Shown here piece by piece: positions 15,863-24,978 of a stretch of DNA of 64,000 bases. The DNA is from Acidobacteriota bacterium. Its GTDB lineage: Bacteria > Acidobacteriota > Terriglobia > Acidiferrales > UBA7541. A program made the position numbers and the translations under genes. The stretch is taken from assembly GCA_013289665.1 (NCBI GenBank), contig JABCZN010000002.1, positions 124,001 through 188,000 on the forward strand, read 5' to 3'. The stretch's first letter is position 1, and each line of letters opens with the position of its first letter. The notes below the pieces were generated by a model, which was given only the letters and a program-made list of their open reading frames with translations, made no database searches and had not been told where the DNA came from.

Positions 15863-18346
15863 TCAGGCTCGAGCGGTTTCCAGTCCCAACCCCTGCGTCC
15901 GCTTCAACGCCGCTGCCAGATCATAAATCACGGGACTGGTGCACACCTCATAGTAGTGGTGATCCGAAGTCTTCCCGATTTTCCCGTCCGGCAACAATTC
16001 CCTCGCCAGCCCCTCGCGCACCACCAGCAGCTCCACCGATTCGCCCATCGGTACTTCGCCGTAATAGAGCGTCACGTCCTGCTTGGCCCACGGCATATCC
16101 AGTTTCGTAACCAGCTTTTCGAGCGAAATTTCCTCAGACAATTTCTGGAATCCCTCGTCGTTCAACTCGATCCCGTTCATGTTGAAGCGCACCAGAAACT
16201 CGTCCAGCTCTTCCGCCGACGCTCCTTCGAGCGCCGTCAAAAACTGGAAAACCGAAAAGTGCGTCTTCTGCCCAGCCAGCATGCGTTTCGCCAGCTTTGC
16301 GCAGCCCGAAAGCCGGTCGGAAAGATTCAGCGCCTTTGAAATCATGATGCGCGCGTCGCCGTCGGTCCAATACGTCGGCGCGGAGCCCTGAAATGCTATG
16401 CCAATACCAATCTCGAGCGCCGGCAACTGCGCCGAAGCCGCGCCATCGTTATACGAATTGCAAACCGTCAGAATCTGCTTGGACAGCGCACAAGCCTTCG
16501 CCACCGGTCGCGCGCTCCCCTGCGTCGCCTCCGTCTCAAAAATCGCAAGTACGATTGCATCCCCTTCGATGAACACTTTTTTCGCCGAGTACCGGTCCAG
16601 CAGCCTCTTCACCGGCTCGTGCAAATTCAGGCTGAAATGCGACGCCGGGCTCAATCCCCGCGCCAGCAGGTCCTGCGTCATCTTCGTCGAGCCGCGCACG
16701 TCCGCCTTGATAATCACGTGCGACACCACCTGGTCGTGCTCGGACTTCACTTCCTCTTTCAGCAGGCATTCATACAACCGGTTGTTCAGCCGCGAAAGGT
16801 CCCGGATCTTTTCCGCGGTCACCAGGTTGATCCGCTCCATGCACGCTGCCAGATGCTCCGCATCGCGCAGGTCGCGGCGCAGCCTCAGAAAATCAATCGC
16901 AAATCGCAGCACCGCCGCCTGCGTCTCCTCGCGCGAATACCTCCGGATGCGCTTCGACAATTCTTCCAACGGCTTCATTGTAAGGCGCTTTGCCGGCACC
17001 TGTTTTAATATCTCTTCCACCCGCTTGGCTTCTTCCTTCGACACCAGCGCCTTGCGCAACTGCTGCAAATGGACCGGTGGGCAAAAATCACCGGCAATCG
17101 GGCGAATTTCGTAGCTCGCCAAAACATGCGGCATTATTTCATGCTGTTCCAGGCGGCTAACAAGCTGCGCCAGGTGCTTCGCGCGCGCGGGCCTCTCGCT
17201 GTCTGTCGCATTCGTCACGTCAAACAACTTCCGTGCGTTTTCCGGCTCGTTCAGGTAGTCGCCAAGTTTCCCTTCATAATCCTTCTGTACGAATTCCGCC
17301 TGCTTTTTCGCGCGGTCCAGCCGGGGACCCATGCCTTCCAGCGTCTTCTGGAAATGCCGCAAGCGGTTCTCCACGTCCGTCAACGAAGCCTTTACTTCTG
17401 CCGGATCGGCCGCCGAACTCAGGAATTTATTCAGCAGTCCGTCGCCTTTCTCGAGTCTCTTCCGGAAGTTTTCCCGCTGCTCTTCGAGCGATGCGATTTC
17501 GCCGCGCATCCGCTCCGCCTCGGCAAACAGCGTTCGATACTCTTCCGCTCCCTTGGCCGGAGCGCTGTCCGGCGCAACCCGGATTCCCGCTTCCCGCAGG
17601 AAATCCTGAAACAGCGCGTCCATCGCTTCCAGCCGGTCAGGGTCGCGCGAATAATTCCCCAGCAATACGTAGTGCTCCAGAAAATAAAAATCGTCCTTGC
17701 CGCCGTCCAGAAATACCAGGCGGTTCTTCAGCATCTCGTAGTACGGCATCTCTTCCCCAAAAAGAGCGCGCCGCGATTTCACGATCACATTCTCTTCAAT
17801 GTCGGTGAAGATTTGCGCCACCAGTTGCCCGATGATGCGCAGCACATCTCGCCGCGCCGACTGCATCTCCGAAAGCCGCGCCTTGATCACGTGCGCCTGC
17901 TGGCTGCGCTCGAAATATTCACCGCGCTTCCGGATGTACTCCTTCACGTCCAGAATCACGTTGCCAAACTGATTCACAAGTTCCACGGTCAGAAATTTCA
18001 ATAACGCCAGCCGGAACAATAAATCAATCTCGATATTCTTCTGCTGTTTCGCACGGCCCAGTGAACTCTGCAGCAGCTCCGTCAGCAGCTTGCGGAAACT
18101 TGTGGAATCAACCGGCTTGGCATTGCGGAATTCGATGCCCGAAAGGTACGTGCCACTGGTGTTTTGCCGGATCAGGTCGAACAGGTAATCGCGCGCCACC
18201 TGCACAAATTTCGGGCTAAGGAAAACGTCGTGGTGGATATTGTCCACGCCAATGGACAAAGATCCCATCGGCAGCGTGACGCCGTAGCTCTTCAGCGCGT
18301 CACGCGATCCTTCCATCATCAATTGATTTGCCGGTTCGTTTGCCAT
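15863..18346 (-). CDS. Large coiled-coil protein with divergent class III cyclase-homology domain
   Basis: An 827-residue soluble protein. Residues 1-260 are a helical domain of unknown type. Residues about 270-370 are coiled coil (AERMRGEIASLEEQRENFRK, DVENRLRHFQKTLEGMG). Residues about 540-690 look like a nucleotidyl-cyclase homology domain: IIKADVRGSTKM at about 548 matches the first metal Asp motif (DIRGxT). KVFIEGDAIVLAIFE at about 590 matches the second metal Asp. IGIGIAFQG and MISKALNLSDRLSGC (about 665-680) match the NxAxR helix. A C-terminal domain of about 130 residues follows. Whether it cyclises or only binds a nucleotide is unknown. It lies 113 bases downstream of tsaE on the same strand. 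No ribosome site is visible at ATG 18346. Confidence 0.65.
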   Translation of the reverse strand: MANEPANQLMMEGSRDALKSYGVTLPMGSLSIGVDNIHHDVFLSPKFVQVARDYLFDLIRQNTSGTYLSGIEFRNAKPVDSTSFRKLLTELLQSSLGRAKQQKNIEIDLLFRLALLKFLTVELVNQFGNVILDVKEYIRKRGEYFERSQQAHVIKARLSEMQSARRDVLRIIGQLVAQIFTDIEENVIVKSRRALFGEEMPYYEMLKNRLVFLDGGKDDFYFLEHYVLLGNYSRDPDRLEAMDALFQDFLREAGIRVAPDSAPAKGAEEYRTLFAEAERMRGEIASLEEQRENFRKRLEKGDGLLNKFLSSAADPAEVKASLTDVENRLRHFQKTLEGMGPRLDRAKKQAEFVQKDYEGKLGDYLNEPENARKLFDVTNATDSERPARAKHLAQLVSRLEQHEIMPHVLASYEIRPIAGDFCPPVHLQQLRKALVSKEEAKRVEEILKQVPAKRLTMKPLEELSKRIRRYSREETQAAVLRFAIDFLRLRRDLRDAEHLAACMERINLVTAEKIRDLSRLNNRLYECLLKEEVKSEHDQVVSHVIIKADVRGSTKMTQDLLARGLSPASHFSLNLHEPVKRLLDRYSAKKVFIEGDAIVLAIFETEATQGSARPVAKACALSKQILTVCNSYNDGAASAQLPALEIGIGIAFQGSAPTYWTDGDARIMISKALNLSDRLSGCAKLAKRMLAGQKTHFSVFQFLTALEGASAEELDEFLVRFNMNGIELNDEGFQKLSEEISLEKLVTKLDMPWAKQDVTLYYGEVPMGESVELLVVREGLARELLPDGKIGKTSDHHYYEVCTSPVIYDLAAALKRTQGLGLETARA

Positions 18347-18459
18347 CCGAGCAGCCGCACCCCGCCATCTCTCAACCTAACAGCGGGTTTTGCGCCTCGC
18401 AAGGAACCGAAAGTACAGTCGTGGCCAGATAGTTAGCGCGGCGTTGCCCTTTTGGTCAC

Positions 18460-18879
18460 TCAGAACGTGCAAATTCGCCGGGCATCTCCGCCCAGGTGTT
18501 CCAGCCGCACGCGGACCTGCGGCCACTCGGTTTTCAGGGGAAATTTCTCTGACCATTCCATAATCACGATCGCGGGCTTGGCAAAAACGTCCTCCAGTCC
18601 CAGCGTTTCAAAATCATGAAGGCTTTCCACTCGATACAAATCGCCGTGGAACACTTTCCCGCCAGCTCCGTACTCATGCAGTAGCGTAAACGTGGGGCTG
18701 GTCACTTCGTCCTCTTCCGCCGCGTTCAGTCCGGCCACGATTCCCTTTGTCAACGTGGTCTTGCCGCTGCCCAGTTCGCCGGTGAGCAGCACCAGCACTG
18801 GCGCTTGCAATGATTTCGCAAACGCGCGTCCCCACGCCACCGTCTCCTCGGCCGAATGCGTGATCACATCTTCATCCAC
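18460..18879 (-). CDS. tsaE: tRNA t6A threonylcarbamoyladenosine biosynthesis ATPase TsaE
   Basis: A 139-residue P-loop ATPase that works with TsaB and TsaD to make N6-threonylcarbamoyl-adenosine in ANN-decoding tRNAs. Walker A LLTGELGSGKTTLTKGI is at about residues 31-47. The family block TSPTFTLLHEY is next, followed by HGDLYRVES, and IVIMEWSEKFP is the acidic block. Its GTG start lies inside the end of the NAD(P)HX repair gene (8-base overlap), so it is translationally coupled. AGGAG stands about nine bases upstream. Confidence 0.95.
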   Translation of the reverse strand: MDEDVITHSAEETVAWGRAFAKSLQAPVLVLLTGELGSGKTTLTKGIVAGLNAAEEDEVTSPTFTLLHEYGAGGKVFHGDLYRVESLHDFETLGLEDVFAKPAIVIMEWSEKFPLKTEWPQVRVRLEHLGGDARRICTF

Positions 18880-20491
18880 GCGCCTCTAACTCCTCGAGCA
18901 ATTTCCTCCGCGCGGCTGGCACCGCTCGCGCCACTTCGCCGGCCAATACCCCCGATTCGTCACTCTCCGCGCTCACCAATTCCGCCGCACGCCCGTGCAA
19001 ATATGTTCCCAATGCCACCACGCGATACAAATCCCGCGCTCCAAACTGCGCGATCAGCGCCGCCAGCAATCCCGTCAACACGTCGCCCGACCCGCCTTTG
19101 GCCAGCCCCGCATTTCCCGTCGTATTCACAAACACGTCGCCGTTCGGCGCGGCAATCACGCTGTGAAACCCTTTCAGCACCACCACGGCGTTCCATTTCC
19201 CGGCAAACTCCGTGGCAATCCTGATCCGGTCTGCCTGTACTTCCGGGGTCGCGAATCCGCAAAGTCTCGCCATCTCTCCCGGATGCGGCGTCATCACCAG
19301 GTGCGCTGATTTCCGGTTCGACAGAATCTCCGCCTGCCCGGCAAATGCGTTCAGTCCATCCGCGTCCAGCACGATGGGCAAATCGGCATGTCCCACCACG
19401 CTGCGCACAAATTCTTGCGTCTCCGGATGAGTCCCGATTCCGGGCCCGATTCCCAAAACTGTCATGCCATGCAGCAGCGTGGCGAAACCGCCAAGCCGCG
19501 CCGCTTCCGAAGCAACTGTCCCGGACGCCGTCGCCGGCAACGCTTCGGTCATGTACTCGGCTTGCGCCGCGGCCACCGTCAGCAGCGCAGGCTCAGGCGT
19601 CGCCAGGGTCACCAGTCCCGCTCCGCCGCGCAGCGCCGCCTGTCCGCACAAAATCGCCGCTCCCGTTTTCCCAACCGATCCCGCCACCAGCAGCACGTGC
19701 CCGTACGATCCCTTGTGCACTTCGGCTGCTCTTTGCAACGGAAGTTCCGAAAACTCCTCCGGTCCTGCCCAGCGCAACTTTCCCTTCCCCACCTCTTCCA
19801 CCAGCGCTGCCGGAGTTCCGATTTCCCGCACGACCAACGCGCCGCAACTCCCCGCGTCCGCCGACACCAATTGCCCGATCTTCGGCGCCGTGAAAGTCAC
19901 GGTAAGATGCGCGCGCAAAACCGGCCCCTGTGCCGCTTCCCCATCCGACGGCAATCCGGACGGCGTGTCCACCGCCACAATCCACGCCGGCCACGCGGCT
20001 TTGGCGTCCTGCGAAAACCGGTTCACATTCTCGATCACCTGTGCCAGCAAGCCGCTCGCTCCGCCGCGAATCCCAGTACCCAGCAAGGCATCCACAATCA
20101 CTTCGCTCGCTGCCACTCCCTGCCACGCCTGCACCCACTCCGCTTCGCTGCGCACTAACGCAACATCCTCGCCCAAACCCTTCCACCGTGCGCAATTCTT
20201 CGCCGCATCCCCGCGCAATTCACCGGGCTCCCCGAAGAGAAACACCTTCACCTGCCCTACACGCCCCTTCAGCAGTCGCGCCACCACGAAACCGTCGCCG
20301 CCGTTGTTGCCCTTCCCGCACAGCACGGACACGCGTCCCGCCAGCGTTCGACTCCGCGCTTCGTATTTTTCCAGGAAAACTTCCGCGACGCTCTTCCCTG
20401 CGGCCTCCATCAATTCGAGCCCGGGAATACCAAAACGCTCCGTCGTTAGACGGTCCACTTCCCGCATCTCCGCCGCTGTCAGCGCCTTCAT
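18872..20491 (-). CDS. nnr: Bifunctional NAD(P)H-hydrate epimerase / ADP-dependent NAD(P)H-hydrate dehydratase
   Basis: A 539-residue fusion that repairs hydrated NADH and NADPH. The N-terminal YjeF_N epimerase (about residues 1-220) opens KALTAAEMREVDRLTTERFG and has the GKGNNGGDGFVVARLL loop. The C-terminal carbohydrate-kinase-like dehydratase (about 240-530) has KGSYGHVLLVAGS, VMTPHPGEMARL, VVLKGFHSVIA and TGNAGLAKGGSGDVLTGLLA. ATG 20491 is chosen over an in-frame TTG two codons earlier because it gives the standard family N-terminus. It follows the SDR gene by 19 bases and overlaps tsaE. Confidence 0.95.
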   Translation of the reverse strand: MKALTAAEMREVDRLTTERFGIPGLELMEAAGKSVAEVFLEKYEARSRTLAGRVSVLCGKGNNGGDGFVVARLLKGRVGQVKVFLFGEPGELRGDAAKNCARWKGLGEDVALVRSEAEWVQAWQGVAASEVIVDALLGTGIRGGASGLLAQVIENVNRFSQDAKAAWPAWIVAVDTPSGLPSDGEAAQGPVLRAHLTVTFTAPKIGQLVSADAGSCGALVVREIGTPAALVEEVGKGKLRWAGPEEFSELPLQRAAEVHKGSYGHVLLVAGSVGKTGAAILCGQAALRGGAGLVTLATPEPALLTVAAAQAEYMTEALPATASGTVASEAARLGGFATLLHGMTVLGIGPGIGTHPETQEFVRSVVGHADLPIVLDADGLNAFAGQAEILSNRKSAHLVMTPHPGEMARLCGFATPEVQADRIRIATEFAGKWNAVVVLKGFHSVIAAPNGDVFVNTTGNAGLAKGGSGDVLTGLLAALIAQFGARDLYRVVALGTYLHGRAAELVSAESDESGVLAGEVARAVPAARRKLLEELEARG

Positions 20492-20510
20492 CGCCAATCC
20501 CGCCGCCGGC

Positions 20511-21254
20511 TCAGAGCATCCACCCGCCGCTCACGTTGAGCACCTGTCCGGTCACATACTCCGCTTCTTCCGACGCAAAAAACGCCACGGAGGCGGCCAC
20601 GTCCTCCACCGTCGGCGGCCTCCCAATCGGATACCTCGCGTCGCGCAGTTTTCGCGCCTCTTCCACCGTAAGATCCTTTTCGTCCATACTCGAAGGATTC
20701 ACCACGTTCACCGTAATTCCATTCTTCGCCTCTTCGAGCGCCAGCGAACGCGACAGCGCCACCACCGCCGCCTTGGCCGCGGCATACGCGCTGATCTTCG
20801 CCTGCCCAAAGGCGCGCTCCGCCCCCACCGCTCCCAGATTCACAATCCGGCCCCAGCGCCCCTTGCGCATCACCGGCAAGGCCGTATGACACATCAGAAA
20901 TACGCTCATCACATTCGAGTCGAAAACGCTCTTCCACTCTTCCAGCGAAGATTCCGCCAGTGTATTCCACCGGAAATCACCCACGTTGTTCACCAGAATA
21001 TCAATGCGGCCGTATCGATCGGCCACCGTCTCGACCAGTTGCTCCGCGCGCCCCGGCTCCGTGATGTCTGTCTCCACAGCCACGCAGTCAGCGCCAAGGG
21101 CCTGCATGCGCCGCAGTGCCGCCTGCGCCGCGGCCTTGTTCACGCGATACGCGAATGCAATCTTTGCCCCTTCCTGCGCCAAACGCAGCGCAATTCCCCG
21201 GCCGATTCCCCGGCTTCCTCCCGTCACCAATGCAACCCGGTTTCGCAGCGACAT
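20511..21254 (-). CDS. Short-chain dehydrogenase/reductase, FabG-like
   Basis: A 247-residue classical SDR. The cofactor motif TGGSRGIGRG is at about residues 12-21, NNVG is at about 88, the catalytic region is IVNLGAVGAERAF and the active-site YAAAK follows (Tyr-x3-Lys). It ends with the family GQVLNVSGGWML. The usual catalytic Ser before the Tyr appears as Gly-Ala in this alignment by eye, so activity on ketoacyl-ACP is not assured. ATG 21254 is taken because AGGAG lies five bases upstream. It heads the run SDR - nnr - tsaE. Confidence 0.85.
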   Translation of the reverse strand: MSLRNRVALVTGGSRGIGRGIALRLAQEGAKIAFAYRVNKAAAQAALRRMQALGADCVAVETDITEPGRAEQLVETVADRYGRIDILVNNVGDFRWNTLAESSLEEWKSVFDSNVMSVFLMCHTALPVMRKGRWGRIVNLGAVGAERAFGQAKISAYAAAKAAVVALSRSLALEEAKNGITVNVVNPSSMDEKDLTVEEARKLRDARYPIGRPPTVEDVAASVAFFASEEAEYVTGQVLNVSGGWML

Positions 21255-21316
21255 TCTTCTCCTCGCCAACTTCGCAGCAACCTCTTCACACGATCCTAAA
21301 CTATTCCGTCCTCATT

Positions 21317-23290
21317 CTACTTCAGCTTCGCCACGATCACGGTCATATCATCGGCCTGCTCCGGACTGCCGGACCACTCTTCCGCCGCCGTCATCAGCGC
21401 CATTGCGATTCGTTTCGGATCGCCTTGCCGCACGCGCTGCGCCGCCGCCTCCAACCGCGAAACGCCAAACTCCTCGCCGTAGGCATTCTCCGGCTCCACC
21501 AATCCGTCGCTATAGGCGATAAACACCGCATCGCGCGGCACTTCCACCACTCCCTCCAGATAAGGATAGTCTTCCACAATTCCCAGCACCATGCCGCCCA
21601 CATCGAGGTGCATGGACTTTGTATCCGAAAGGCAAAATCCCGGTAAGTGGCCCGCGTTGGTGTAACGCAGTTTGCGCGTCTCCATGTCATAAACGGCCAC
21701 CAGAAAGGTCGCAAAGCGATCTTCCCCGGTGTTTCGAACCAGGTGCTTGTTCAGGCGCCCCACGAGTTCCGCAGTGCTCATCTGTTCGCTGCCGGGCGTC
21801 AGCAACTGGCTGCGCAGCGCCGCCTGTAGGCTGGCCATCAGCAGCGCCGCGGAAATTCCCTTTCCGGAAATATCACCCAGCGCGATCGCCACATGCGTCG
21901 GGTCCAGCTGAATAAAATCGTAGTAATCCCCGCTGACCGAACGCGCGGCCTTGCAAATCGCCTCGATCTCCAGGCCCTCCACCTTGGGGAATCCGCGCGG
22001 AAACAACTGGTCCTGCACCTCGCGCGCGATGGAAATCTCGTTCTCCAGCCGCTGCAACTGCTTCTGCTCATCAATCAACCGGCTGATCGAGCTGGTCATC
22101 AAATTGAACGACTCACCCAGCACTCCCAACTGATCCTTGCGCTCCACCGCAACGCGATGCGAGAAATTTCCCTCCCGGACAAACTGCGTCGCGCGATACA
22201 GCTCGGAAATTGTGTTTGTTATGGCTTTTGCCAGCACGACTCCAATGATCAGCGCCGCCAGCTCAATCACCAGGAAAACCACCGCCAGCAGCTGAATCTG
22301 CAAAACGCGAGCTCCGCTGAATTCACCGACCGAGCTAAAAATCCGATGGTTCAATTGCGAGCGCCGCGCCTTGTAAAATGCAAACACCGGGTGCGCGCGC
22401 TCTACTTTCCCCTCCGGCGAAACATAGACCGCCTCGAGCTTCGAAAACCCCTCGACGACAGGGTCCAGCCACGACTCCGCGGGCGACAACTCCCGCTTGT
22501 ATGTCAGGATCTTGTCCACCTTCCGGTAATTCTTGCCTCCGATACGCACCGAGCTCTTCCCGGATTCGTCCTCCACCGTTTGCGCCAGCGTAATCTCGAT
22601 CGGTCCCAGGTCTGGCGCAACGTTTTCGAGTAGTTCACTGTCGAACGGAACGCTCACTTCAACAATCCGGTTCCCCTCTGAATTCTCAAGCTCTCTCATT
22701 CCCACCAGCCGCAACTGGTTCCCGCTCTGAACCAGTCCTGAAAAGGAATGTCCCGCCGGACCCGCCATCTCCGAGAAAAATTTTGGCTTTACCTCAAAAT
22801 TCACCCGGAGTTTCGGCATCTTCTGCCCCACGCTCAATCCGGCCTGCTGTGTCAGAGACTTTTCCGTTGCTTTTCCGTCCACCGGCGCCGGGAGGGATAC
22901 CTCGGTCGCAGCCAAGCTCGACATGATCGCGACGCGGTCTTCGATGTCGTGATAGAGCAAATAGGCGCCAAGCTGCGAATACAGAATCTGGCCCAGCATG
23001 CTCGCCAGGATGAGCAGCAGCACAGTCGGAACGACTCCCAGAAACAGGTAGGCCAGGATCAGCCGGTTCCGCAGACTCCATAGCAGTTCCTCACGCCACC
23101 GGCTCCAGAACCGGTACAGCACATAAAAAACGGCTAGCACTCCGAGAAGCCGAAAGAACCCTGCGCCAGGCAGGTTCCTCACCGGATTCGCTTCAGTCGT
23201 GAGGCCGATCACGCACAGCGCCAGGGCAAGCCAGTCGAGCTTCGACAGGCTCTTCCAGAAGGATGTTTGGATATTTCCGGGTCCGCTCAT
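21317..23290 (-). CDS. HAMP-PP2C serine phosphatase (RsbU/SpoIIE type), membrane-bound
   Basis: A 657-residue sensor. Two or three N-terminal transmembrane helices (about residues 18-112) are followed by a 200-residue external domain. A further transmembrane helix lies at about 327-352 (VVFLVIELAALIIGVVLAKA), then HAMP (about 353-405) and a PP2C/SpoIIE domain (about 430-655). Metal-binding Asps are in SGDYYDFIQLD, IALGDISGKGISAALLM, YSDGLVE and ADDMTVIVAKL. These enzymes dephosphorylate anti-sigma-factor antagonists in partner-switching stress responses. No anti-anti-sigma gene adjoins it, so the partner lies elsewhere. Confidence 0.92.
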   Translation of the reverse strand: MSGPGNIQTSFWKSLSKLDWLALALCVIGLTTEANPVRNLPGAGFFRLLGVLAVFYVLYRFWSRWREELLWSLRNRLILAYLFLGVVPTVLLLILASMLGQILYSQLGAYLLYHDIEDRVAIMSSLAATEVSLPAPVDGKATEKSLTQQAGLSVGQKMPKLRVNFEVKPKFFSEMAGPAGHSFSGLVQSGNQLRLVGMRELENSEGNRIVEVSVPFDSELLENVAPDLGPIEITLAQTVEDESGKSSVRIGGKNYRKVDKILTYKRELSPAESWLDPVVEGFSKLEAVYVSPEGKVERAHPVFAFYKARRSQLNHRIFSSVGEFSGARVLQIQLLAVVFLVIELAALIIGVVLAKAITNTISELYRATQFVREGNFSHRVAVERKDQLGVLGESFNLMTSSISRLIDEQKQLQRLENEISIAREVQDQLFPRGFPKVEGLEIEAICKAARSVSGDYYDFIQLDPTHVAIALGDISGKGISAALLMASLQAALRSQLLTPGSEQMSTAELVGRLNKHLVRNTGEDRFATFLVAVYDMETRKLRYTNAGHLPGFCLSDTKSMHLDVGGMVLGIVEDYPYLEGVVEVPRDAVFIAYSDGLVEPENAYGEEFGVSRLEAAAQRVRQGDPKRIAMALMTAAEEWSGSPEQADDMTVIVAKLK

Positions 23291-23408
23291 GGCTCGAGAG
23301 TTAGAAGAGACACTTTAACCGATCTGGCGAGAAGGAACGAGCGTCACTTTGTGGATCGGCCCGGTTCGGGCACCGGACCGGAGAACACGTCCGAGACACC
23401 GGCAGGCT

Positions 23409-24938
23409 TTATTGCCCGCCGGAATTTCGCACTTTGCTGTGCCTCACGCTGTAGGTGAAGTAGACAACCAGGCCAATTCCCAGCCAGACAAACAGCCGTA
23501 CGATCGTCAGCGCATTGAGGCTGGCGATCAGCGCCAGCGAAATAAGGATCCCCATGATGGGAACAAACGGAACCCAGGGCGTCCGGAACGGCCGCACCAA
23601 TTCCGGCCGCCGCACCCGCAAAACCCAAACACCCGCGCACACGATTACGAAAGCAAACAACGTCCCGATGCTCACGAGCTGGCCGAGAGTGCCGATGGGG
23701 ACGAGCGAGCCGACAATGGCGACCAGCACCCCAACAATCGCGGTTGACTTCCAGGGGGTGCGAAAACGCGGATGGATATCACCCGCCCACTTCCACAACA
23801 GCCCGTCATTGGCCATCGAATAGAATACCCGCGATTGGCCAAGCAGCATAACCAGCATGACCGTGCTTAACCCGGCGAGCGCGCCGGCATTAATCACGTA
23901 ACTTCCCCATTTCACACCGGTCTGACGAATGGCCAGTGAGACGGGCGCGCCGATATTCAAGTGTGAATAGTGCACGGTCGCGGTCAGCAGGCCGGAGACG
24001 ACGATGTAAAGGATGGTGCAAACGATCAGAGAACCCAGCAGCCCGATCGGCATATCCTTCTGCGGATTCTTGGCCTCCTGCGCGGCTGTGGACACCGCGT
24101 CGAACCCGATGTAGGCGAAAAACACCACGCTCGCTCCACGCATCACCCCAGACCATCCGAACGAACCAAAGCTTCCCGTATTCGGGGGCAGGAAGACTTT
24201 CCAGTTCTCATGCGCGATTGCGGGATGCTTCAGAACAAAGGGCAGGGCTACGGCGATGAAGGTCAGGACGGCGGCCAACTTCACAAAGACCACGACACTG
24301 TTAAAGTTCGCCGATTCCTTGATGCCGATAATCAGGATCGTCGTCACGCCCAGAATGGCGAGAAAGGCAACCAGGTTGAAAGCGCAGGTGGCGTGAGGCA
24401 GCCCGGCAAGTTGGTCCGCGCTGAGGCTTACGGCAGATTCAGGTGACCATCGGCCCTCATACTCGACCCATTTCGCTCCGGGCACATCGCAGATCTCTGG
24501 CGGCAGACTGATGCCATAGTCCTGCAGGAACGCCACCAGCGTGCTACTCCACCCGCTGGCAACGGTCGCCGCGCCAAACGCGTATTCCAGAATCAGGTCC
24601 CAGCCGATGATCCAGGCAACCAGCTCACCGAGGGTGGCGTAGCCATAGGTATAGGCTGAGCCGGCAATCGGAATCATGGATGCGAATTCGGCGTAACAAA
24701 GCCCGGCGAACACACAACCGATCCCCGCCAAGACGTAGGAGAGCATGATCGCCGGGCCGGCATAAAGAGAAGCTGCCGAGCCCGTAAGCACGAAGATGCC
24801 CGCGCCGATGATCGCCCCGATGCCCAGGGTCACCAGATTCACAGGGCCGAGCGCGCGCTTCAGGCTGTGCTCCCCTGTGTCCCCGGCCTCCGTCAACAGC
24901 GAGTCAATCGACTTCGTCGCAAACAAGGGGTTGCCCAT
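23409..24938 (-). CDS. APC-family amino acid permease
   Basis: A 509-residue transporter with about twelve to fourteen hydrophobic segments. The first carries the APC substrate motif LGIGAIIGAGIFVLTG. FAGLCYAEFASMIPIAGSAY and GFDAVSTAAQEAKNPQKDMP are also typical of the cationic amino acid transporter branch. A strong ribosome site (GGAGGAG) precedes ATG 24938. It follows a second APC permease on the same strand by about 40 bases. The substrate is not determined from sequence. Confidence 0.93.
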   Translation of the reverse strand: MGNPLFATKSIDSLLTEAGDTGEHSLKRALGPVNLVTLGIGAIIGAGIFVLTGSAASLYAGPAIMLSYVLAGIGCVFAGLCYAEFASMIPIAGSAYTYGYATLGELVAWIIGWDLILEYAFGAATVASGWSSTLVAFLQDYGISLPPEICDVPGAKWVEYEGRWSPESAVSLSADQLAGLPHATCAFNLVAFLAILGVTTILIIGIKESANFNSVVVFVKLAAVLTFIAVALPFVLKHPAIAHENWKVFLPPNTGSFGSFGWSGVMRGASVVFFAYIGFDAVSTAAQEAKNPQKDMPIGLLGSLIVCTILYIVVSGLLTATVHYSHLNIGAPVSLAIRQTGVKWGSYVINAGALAGLSTVMLVMLLGQSRVFYSMANDGLLWKWAGDIHPRFRTPWKSTAIVGVLVAIVGSLVPIGTLGQLVSIGTLFAFVIVCAGVWVLRVRRPELVRPFRTPWVPFVPIMGILISLALIASLNALTIVRLFVWLGIGLVVYFTYSVRHSKVRNSGGQ

Positions 24939-24978
24939 GCAACTCCTCCTTTTTGATCAAGAGATTCGAATTTCCCGG

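Noticed and set aside
19464..21299. 611-residue plus-strand open frame opposite nnr and the SDR gene
   Set aside because: It is antisense to two well-conserved genes with clear motifs; its sequence is Arg/Pro/Ser-rich, as expected for the reverse frame of GC-rich coding DNA.
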